Of a DNA stretch of 64,000 nucleotides, positions 58,664-64,000 are shown piece by piece. Below the pieces are notes generated by a model. The model saw only the letters and a program-made list of their open reading frames with translations, was not told where the DNA came from and ran no database searches. This DNA is from Mycobacterium sp. ACS4054 (GTDB lineage: Bacteria > Actinomycetota > Actinomycetes > Mycobacteriales > Mycobacteriaceae), in NCBI RefSeq assembly GCF_001667275.1, contig NZ_LZHV01000041.1, forward strand, positions 420,583-484,582. The letters run 5' to 3'. A program made the translations under genes and the position numbers. Position 1 is the stretch's first letter; each line of letters begins with the position of its first letter.

Positions 58664-59632
58664 ATGATCGGTTTCGACGTCCTGGTGCTCGACGGCGCCA
58701 GCGCGAGCGCCGTGGGCGTGACGGTCGACGTGATCTCGGCGGCGAACCGAATCCTCGGCAGGCCCGCGTTCGATCTTCGGTTCGTTTCGCCGCACAGCAG
58801 CGTCGCCCTTCGGGGTGGGCTGGCCGCCGCCGCGGAACCTCTGGCGCACGCCACGGCGCGAGAGGTCGTGGTCGTGCCCGGGTTGGGCGCCGCGCAGCCC
58901 GAGGAGATTGCCGACCGGCTCAGCTGCCCAGACGTCGACGTCGCCGCCGGGTGGTTGGCCGATGGGAGCGCTGCAGGCGCAGAAATCGCGGCCTCGTGCA
59001 CGGCCGTATTCGTCCTTGCCACAGCCGGACTCCTCGATCAGCGGCGCTGCGTCACGACGTGGTGGCTCGGGGCCGATCTCGCCCGGGCCGCGCCGGCGGC
59101 CCGCGTCGTCATCGATGAAATGGTTATTCGCGATGGGTCGATCTGGACGGCCGGAAGCGCGTTCGCACACATCGACCTGATGCTCGCGCTGATGCGCGAG
59201 CACGGCGGCGCGGCCCTTACCGACGAACTCGCGAACCGGCTCGTCGCCGATCAGCGCACGTCGCAGGCGAGCTTTCTCATTCCCTCACACTTGGCGGCGC
59301 GCGACGAAACGGTCGCGAGCCTGGAGCGTTTCGTCCGGTCGCGGTTGGACGAACCACACACCCTGGACTCGCTGGCCCGGGAGTGCGGCCTCAGCACCCG
59401 GACGCTGGCGCGCCGGACGCGAAACGCCGTGGGACTCAGTCCGTTACAGCTGGTGCAGCGGGTGCGCCTCGAACGCTCGCTGCATCTGTTGCGCACCACC
59501 CGCATGCCGCTTGAAGAGATCGCTGCCGCAGTGGGATTGGCGGATCCGGCGACGCTGCACCGGCTGGTCAAGAAACACACCGGGCAATCGCCCGGCGCGC
59601 TGCGCCCGAGCGCCCACGCGAGGGCCTCGTGA
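58664..59632 (+). CDS. GlxA-family transcriptional regulator (DJ-1/PfpI plus AraC HTH)
   Basis: A 322-residue regulator with an N-terminal class I amidotransferase-like (DJ-1/PfpI) effector domain (about 1-185; SCTAVFVLATAGLLDQRR is the typical nucleophile-elbow region) and a C-terminal AraC double helix-turn-helix (about 215-318; LARECGLSTRTLARRTR and EEIAAAVGLADPATLHR). ATG 58664 was chosen because the frame upstream does not resemble the family. GlxA-type regulators usually control neighbouring amine or amino-acid breakdown genes, here the aldolase-like/tautomerase pair. Confidence 0.9.
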   Translation: MIGFDVLVLDGASASAVGVTVDVISAANRILGRPAFDLRFVSPHSSVALRGGLAAAAEPLAHATAREVVVVPGLGAAQPEEIADRLSCPDVDVAAGWLADGSAAGAEIAASCTAVFVLATAGLLDQRRCVTTWWLGADLARAAPAARVVIDEMVIRDGSIWTAGSAFAHIDLMLALMREHGGAALTDELANRLVADQRTSQASFLIPSHLAARDETVASLERFVRSRLDEPHTLDSLARECGLSTRTLARRTRNAVGLSPLQLVQRVRLERSLHLLRTTRMPLEEIAAAVGLADPATLHRLVKKHTGQSPGALRPSAHARAS

Positions 59633-59719
59633 TCGGCGCTTGAGCTGTGGCGGGGTCACGACGGTCGCGTCGATGCGTTACTCTGGCGGGGCCCAATGGC
59701 GCATCACCGAAGTCGAAGC

Positions 59720-59792
59720 GCCCCCGTAGCTCAGGGGATAGAGCGTCTGCCTCCGGAGCAGAAGGCCGCAGGTTCGAATCCTGCCGGGGGCA
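59720..59792 (+). tRNA. tRNA-Arg (CCG anticodon)
   Basis: A 73-base cloverleaf with acceptor stem GCCCCCG and CGGGGGC, D arm TAGCTCAGGGGATAGAGC, anticodon loop CTCCGGA giving CCG, and T arm GCAGGTTCGAATCCTGC. CCA is not encoded. The genes on both sides are accessory, so the locus may be an insertion hotspot. Confidence 0.96.
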
Positions 59793-59819
59793 CTCATGTT
59801 CTTGCAGGTCAGACGGTGT

Positions 59820-61589
59820 TCAGATAGAGCATTTCAGCCCGACGTGGGCGTCGTGGTACCCGAGCCGGCGATAGAACGCCCGAGCCCTTTCGCGAGCCTC
59901 GTCTGTGGTCACCTGCGCCAGCCGTGCCCCGTGCGCCCGGCCGTAGCTGTGTGCCCACTCGACGAGTGCAGTACCAATACCCTGGGCGCGTTCGGATTTG
60001 GCGACCCGTAATCCCTCGATCTGCAGCCGGGTGGCGCCGCCGCGGGAAAGGCCGGGAATGATCGTCAATTGCACGGTCGCGACGACCATATCGGAACCGT
60101 TCAGGACGACCCCGAGATAGTTGGATCGGTTGCGAACGACGATGTCGTAGGCCGCCTCGTAGCGTTCGAGTTCGGCGGCTTCGCGATCCTGACCGAATTC
60201 GTCGTCGGAGAGCAGCTGGGCGATCACCCCCACGTGTTCGCGCGTCGCGCGCTGCACACGATATGTGCGGTCCGCTACCCGCAGCAGTCCGCGAACCGAG
60301 GACTGCGCCAGTGCCTGTAGCCGCGCCACCAATAGGTCCAGCCACGCTCCCACGTTGGTTCGCGCCTCCGCGGTATCCGGGTAGCGGCATCGCAGATGTA
60401 GCCCGGACTCGTCCTGGATGAACCAGAGCATTACGCCGTCGGTGTCAACGCTCGCGCTCACGTACTGGGCGTCGAGTCCGACCGAGTCGATGCGCACCGG
60501 AAGTCTGCTTTGGTCCAGCCAGGAAATCGCGAACATGCCGGGCGCGATGGGCATTCCACCCCACGGAGCCAGTACGTCGGCCAGTGGCCAGGAACCAAGC
60601 TGCACGGCTTCTTTGACGGCGGCGGCCGCGGCGTGCGGCTCCCCAACCGCCGACTCCAGGACCGAATTGGTGATGAACCAGCCCACCGAGTCGTGCCATC
60701 TGTCTTCAAATCGGCTGTGCACGGGGAAGACCGCGCGCAGCGGCGCCCCGGCCAACTCGCGGGTCACCGCAGTCATGGCGACCACGGCGAGCGCCAGCGT
60801 CGAGACACCGTCGTCGCGTGCCTGCGCGGCGAACGCGGCGCCGTCATCGACATCGAACACGTCACGCACTTCAACGCGTTCCGGATGCGGCCCGGACCCA
60901 CCCAACGGCAGCGGAAACCGTGGCATCACCCCACCGCTGTCGCTGATGATCTGTGCCCATCGCGCGCGCACGGTGTCCGGCGCCGCGGGACGGTCCAGCA
61001 GTGCTTGCGTGTGCACGACAAATGCCGGCGGCGGCGACTGCGGCGGCGACGTACGTCCGATCCGGGCGTCGGCGAGCATCGACAACAGGTCCCGGGCAAT
61101 CACCAGCATCGACCACATGTCCACGTGGGCGTGGTCGGCAGCGATCACCACCGTCAATCCGGCGGCAGTCTCCAACACACACAACCGATGTGACGGCCGC
61201 TGATAGGGCGAGCACGTCGCATTGAGAACTATTCGCAGTGCGTCGTTCACCGCCTGGCCTGGAGCGATCTCATGCTCTACCCACCCACCTGGGTGAATAT
61301 CGATCTCATGCAGCTGGGGATCGCCGTCCGCCCCGGGTGTGAATGCTGTTCGTAGCGTGCCGTGGCGGGCGATCACGGCCAGCCACGCATCGGCCAACGA
61401 TTGGCGGCTGACCCCCGCCGGCAACCGGATGGACAGAGCCATCCAGGAACCGGGCCGTGCGCCCGCACCGACGTGTATGCGCTGGTCAAACGACACCGGG
61501 AGCTGCCGGCCGAGGTCAGACACCGACACGTCGTAGCCCCACAGCCGCCCGAAGGGTAGCCGCAAGTGCGCCACGTTGGTCAGCCGCAT
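59820..61589 (-). CDS. condensation-domain acyltransferase fused to a GNAT acetyltransferase
   Basis: A 589-residue protein with two unrelated acyl-transfer domains. Residues about 15-430 look like a free-standing NRPS condensation/PapA-type domain: RHGTLRTAF is the acceptor-side motif and AADHAHVDMWS keeps the catalytic His153-x-x-x-Asp157, with Asp152 in place of the first histidine. Residues about 445-589 are a GNAT fold with the acetyl-CoA loop RAQGIGTAL and the C-terminal ARAFYRRLGYHDA. No carrier or adenylation domain lies nearby. ATG 61589 follows AGGG. The substrate is unknown; joint N- and O-acylation of one metabolite is a possibility (inference). Confidence 0.85.
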   Translation of the reverse strand: MRLTNVAHLRLPFGRLWGYDVSVSDLGRQLPVSFDQRIHVGAGARPGSWMALSIRLPAGVSRQSLADAWLAVIARHGTLRTAFTPGADGDPQLHEIDIHPGGWVEHEIAPGQAVNDALRIVLNATCSPYQRPSHRLCVLETAAGLTVVIAADHAHVDMWSMLVIARDLLSMLADARIGRTSPPQSPPPAFVVHTQALLDRPAAPDTVRARWAQIISDSGGVMPRFPLPLGGSGPHPERVEVRDVFDVDDGAAFAAQARDDGVSTLALAVVAMTAVTRELAGAPLRAVFPVHSRFEDRWHDSVGWFITNSVLESAVGEPHAAAAAVKEAVQLGSWPLADVLAPWGGMPIAPGMFAISWLDQSRLPVRIDSVGLDAQYVSASVDTDGVMLWFIQDESGLHLRCRYPDTAEARTNVGAWLDLLVARLQALAQSSVRGLLRVADRTYRVQRATREHVGVIAQLLSDDEFGQDREAAELERYEAAYDIVVRNRSNYLGVVLNGSDMVVATVQLTIIPGLSRGGATRLQIEGLRVAKSERAQGIGTALVEWAHSYGRAHGARLAQVTTDEARERARAFYRRLGYHDAHVGLKCSI

Positions 61590-61679
61590 GGCGGTACCCT
61601 AACGCCCCAGATAGCCTGAATGCTCGGTCAACGCGGTCGACTCCGGGGCGAGCCTTCCGGTCGTGAAAAGAGTTGGGTG

Positions 61680-62459
61680 ATGTCGACTTTCGTGGTTCCC
61701 GGAGCAGAGCTCGCGGTTGAACTGAGCGACGAAGGTGGCCATCCGGTAGTTCAACTGCACGGACTTACCTCCAGCCGCGCGCGTGACCGGGTGCTCAATC
61801 TCGACCTCGGCAGGGGCCTCAGCGGGACCCGACTGCTGCGGTATGACGCACGCGGCCACGGCAAGTCGACCGGGCGCAAGGTCCCGGAGGACTACCGATG
61901 GGAAAGCCTTGCCGAGGATCTTCTGCAGCTGCTCGACAAATGGTTTCCCGGCGAGCGCGTGCACGGAGTCGGCCCGTCCATGGGTGCCGGCACGCTGCTG
62001 CATGCGGCTGCCCGCGAGCCGGACCGCTTCGCCGGCCTCACGCTGATGGTGCCGGCCACCGCGTGGGAAACCCGGCCCGCGCAGGCGGCGATCTACCGGG
62101 CTGCGGCCGAATTCATCGAAACCGAGGGAGTCGGGGCATTCATCGCGTCGGCGCGTGGGGCGACTCCGCCGCCAGCCACGGTCGGGGCGCCCGAAACAGT
62201 TCCCGATGTGGCCGACGCGCTGCTGCCGTCACTGCTTCGGGGCGCGGCTCTCAGCGACCTGCCCGCTCGCCAAGCGGTCGCACGAATCGATGTGCCGACG
62301 ACGATTCTGGCCTGGGTCGGCGACCCGGCGCATCCGATGTCGACCGCGGAATCGCTTGCCGCACTGATGCCGCGGTCAACGCTCACGGTGGCGCACATCC
62401 CGGCCGATGTCGAGACCTGGCCGCAGATCCTGAGCCAAGACGTCGCCCGCAGAGGCTGA
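61680..62459 (+). CDS. alpha/beta hydrolase
   Basis: A 259-residue hydrolase of the proline-iminopeptidase-like type. Nucleophile Ser100 in GVGPSMGAG, oxyanion-hole region VVQLHGLTSS, and YDARGHGKS after strand 4. A GDPAHP stretch near residue 222 probably holds the acid residue; the catalytic histidine is likely the one in VAHIPADV. ATG 61680 was preferred to the longer frame because the fold begins there. It is divergent from the condensation-GNAT gene and 21 bases upstream of another hydrolase. Confidence 0.85.
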   Translation: MSTFVVPGAELAVELSDEGGHPVVQLHGLTSSRARDRVLNLDLGRGLSGTRLLRYDARGHGKSTGRKVPEDYRWESLAEDLLQLLDKWFPGERVHGVGPSMGAGTLLHAAAREPDRFAGLTLMVPATAWETRPAQAAIYRAAAEFIETEGVGAFIASARGATPPPATVGAPETVPDVADALLPSLLRGAALSDLPARQAVARIDVPTTILAWVGDPAHPMSTAESLAALMPRSTLTVAHIPADVETWPQILSQDVARRG

Positions 62460-62480
62460 CGGGCGGGTTAGATCGTCAGC

Positions 62481-63245
62481 ATGGGCGAGCGTGTCACGTT
62501 CCAGGGTTCCACGGGCGCAACGCTGGCGGGCGTCATCGAGGTGCCGGACGGGCCGGTGCGCGGCTGGGGCGTGTTCGCGCACGGCTTCACGCTGGGCAAG
62601 GACTCGCCCGCCGCGGCGCGGATCTGCAAGCAACTGGCCGCCGACGGCATCGGGATGCTGCGCTTCGACGCGCTGGGTCTCGGCGGATCGGAGGGCGACT
62701 GGGGCGACGGGTCGTTCACGGTCAAGGTCGACGACATCGCCCGGGCATGCGAATTCATGGCGGACCGCCGGACGCCGGCCGACATCCTGATCGGGCACTC
62801 GTGGGGCGGCGCGGCGGTGCTCGCCGCGGCCCGACAGTCGCCCGGCGTGCGGTCGGTCGTCACCGTCGCCGCGCCCGTCGACCCGAGCCACGTCGAGAAG
62901 CATTACGACGCGGTCGTCGACCGGTGCCTGGCGGAGGGCAGTGCCGAGTGGATGGTCGGCGGGCGCACGCTGACGCTCAAGCGAGCCTTCGTCGAGGACG
63001 TGCGCGCCGCCCACCTGCGCGACAAGATCAAGGGCCTGCGGCTTCCGCTGCTGATCCTGCATTCACCCACCGACAACACGGTCGGCATCGCCAACGCCAG
63101 CGAGATCTTCCGCCTGGCCCGCCATCCGCGCAGCTTCGTCTCGCTCGAGGGGTCGGATCACTTTCTGACCGTTCGCGGGCAAGCCCGCCGGGCCGGGCGG
63201 ATCATCGGCGCCTGGGCCGACGCGTACTTGGGCGACGCGGATTGA
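62481..63245 (+). CDS. alpha/beta hydrolase (YbaK/OsmC-linked esterase type)
   Basis: A 254-residue hydrolase with a complete triad: Ser107 in IGHSWGGAA, the aspartate of HSPTDNTVG and the histidine of GSDHFLT. FAHGFTLGKDSPAAARI is the oxyanion loop typical of small bacterial acyl hydrolases that are often fused or linked to OsmC proteins, although none is seen here. It probably shares a transcript with the preceding hydrolase, 21 bases upstream. Confidence 0.88.
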   Translation: MGERVTFQGSTGATLAGVIEVPDGPVRGWGVFAHGFTLGKDSPAAARICKQLAADGIGMLRFDALGLGGSEGDWGDGSFTVKVDDIARACEFMADRRTPADILIGHSWGGAAVLAAARQSPGVRSVVTVAAPVDPSHVEKHYDAVVDRCLAEGSAEWMVGGRTLTLKRAFVEDVRAAHLRDKIKGLRLPLLILHSPTDNTVGIANASEIFRLARHPRSFVSLEGSDHFLTVRGQARRAGRIIGAWADAYLGDAD

Positions 63246-63273
63246 CCCCAGATCGTCTGCGGGACGGCCGAAT

Positions 63274-63774
63274 TCAGTTGCGCGCCAGGACGAACGCCTC
63301 GATGTGCCGATTGCCGGCCCGCACCTCGTACTTGCGCCAGCCCGGATACAGCTCGAGGCCCTTGGCCCAGATCCCGTCGCGCTCGTCCGGCGTGGCCAGC
63401 CGCGCGGTGGCGTGCCAGGTGTCGCGCCCGATCGACACCGTCGCCTCCGGATGGGCCTTCAGGTTGTGGTACCAGGCCGGATGCTTGGCGCCGCCGAAGT
63501 TGGAGGCGATGAGGGCCAGCCCGTCCGGATGCGGGATGCCGTAGACGGCGACGGTGCGGGGCTCGCCGGATTTGGCGCCGGTGGTGGTGAGCATGACCAC
63601 CGGGATGCCGGTCGCGACTCCAGCGAAGCTGCTCCTGCCCCGGGTAACGGTGGTGATCAGCCGGTCGAGGTGGTGCGCGGTGTGCCGCAGCAGCGCCACG
63701 CCCACCGGCGTCGACGCGAACCGGCGCATCGTCCGGTGGAAGAGGTTGGCCTCGGCGAAGGACTGGCTGGACAT
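63274..63774 (-). CDS. Ddn-like F420H2-dependent nitroreductase/quinone reductase
   Basis: A 166-residue split-barrel protein of the deazaflavin-dependent nitroreductase family. Signature stretches are VVMLTTTGAKSGEPRTVAVYG, which binds the F420 phosphates, and ASNFGGAKHPAWYHNLKAHPEATV. Relatives reduce quinones with F420H2 and in M. tuberculosis one of them (Ddn) activates pretomanid. The N-terminal 40 residues are amphipathic and may touch the membrane. It is convergent with the hydrolase pair. Confidence 0.9.
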   Translation of the reverse strand: MSSQSFAEANLFHRTMRRFASTPVGVALLRHTAHHLDRLITTVTRGRSSFAGVATGIPVVMLTTTGAKSGEPRTVAVYGIPHPDGLALIASNFGGAKHPAWYHNLKAHPEATVSIGRDTWHATARLATPDERDGIWAKGLELYPGWRKYEVRAGNRHIEAFVLARN

Positions 63775-63872
63775 GGTGTCATTGTGGACCGCCCGGGAAG
63801 CGCGCAGACCCTATTCGGCCGAGCTGAACAAAACGCGCCACACCCGCCCCACACGACACTAAGCTGCAGCTC

Positions 63873-64000
63873 GTGGGCAGGAACCTGTTAGCCAACGGCC
63901 GGAGCCGATGGCTGGCCATCGCGGCCTCGCTGGTGCTGTCGGCCGGCATGGTCTACGCCCAGGGCACCAAGCCGCGACCCCCCCCCCCCACCCCGCCGCC
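63873..64000 (+). CDS. N-terminal part of a secreted proline-rich protein
   Basis: A GTG at 63873 opens a frame that runs off the right edge. The first 30 residues look like a signal peptide: basic NGRSRW, a hydrophobic core LAIAASLVLSAGM and a VYAQG cleavage site. A proline-rich stretch follows, coded in part by a 12-C run. The place next to tRNA-Arg and argS matches M. tuberculosis Rv1291c, a small secreted protein of unknown function, but I cannot confirm that from the visible part. Confidence 0.6.
   Translation, partial: MGRNLLANGRSRWLAIAASLVLSAGMVYAQGTKPRPPPPTPP
63978..63989 (+). repeat. 12-C homopolymer inside a coding frame
   Basis: Twelve consecutive C residues code for four prolines (codons 36-39) of the secreted protein that starts at 63873. 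A change of one base would shift the frame. The tract is either a slippage site or a sequencing weak point. Confidence 0.9.

Overview
The window is a high-G+C chromosomal segment from a slow-growing Mycobacterium. Three things support this. The gene order is that of the M. tuberculosis Rv1291c to Rv1343c interval read backwards. There is one 16S-23S-5S operon next to murA with two tandem promoters. The 16S gene carries the long form of helix 18 typical of slow growers. The 16S variable stretch near 32880-32930 resembles the kansasii/scrofulaceum side of the genus, and the internal spacer resembles that of the avium complex and its relatives; the species is not resolved here. Comparisons with M. 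tuberculosis are from memory, because no search could be run.

Layout. 1-1240: tRNA-Leu and two small membrane proteins. 1241-7082 (minus): a housekeeping run of rdgB, rph, an Rv1339-type phosphodiesterase, murI, a rhomboid protease, an S58-family protein, a DUF2017 protein and clpS. The sulfur genes mec-cysO-cysM that sit inside this run in M. tuberculosis are missing. 7150-10499: pncB1 and dinG. 10483-17686: alpha-glucan metabolism, with glgP divergent from glgE-glgB. 17691-23151: a CnoX-like thioredoxin protein, fadA4, a methylmalonyl-CoA epimerase-like gene, nucS and a class III cyclase. 23215-25847: an accessory insert with a GPGG-rich lipoprotein and a divergent MFS exporter/LysR pair. 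25916-27900: the ada-alkA and ogt alkylation-repair pair. 27925-33436: rRNA operon (minus) with terminator, spacer, leader and promoters. 33437-35829: murA, a PduO-type cobalamin adenosyltransferase and a DUF2550 protein. 35848-43850 (minus): the complete F-type ATP synthase operon. 44069-50167 (minus): wecA, sua5, prmC, prfA, rpmE and rho. 50433-56858 (minus): thrB, thrC, hom, lysA and argS.

The right end (56972-64000) is accessory DNA on both sides of a tRNA-Arg gene. It holds a D-threonine-aldolase-like enzyme plus tautomerase pair divergent from a GlxA-type regulator with a palindromic operator, a condensation-domain/GNAT fusion protein, two alpha/beta hydrolases, a Ddn-like F420 enzyme, and the start of a secreted proline-rich protein that contains a 12-C homopolymer.

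Most of the window is conserved core. The parts that look least described are the condensation-GNAT fusion, the regulator/aldolase/tautomerase cassette, and the precise loss of the CysM pathway. No CRISPR array, transposase, integrase or prophage was seen.
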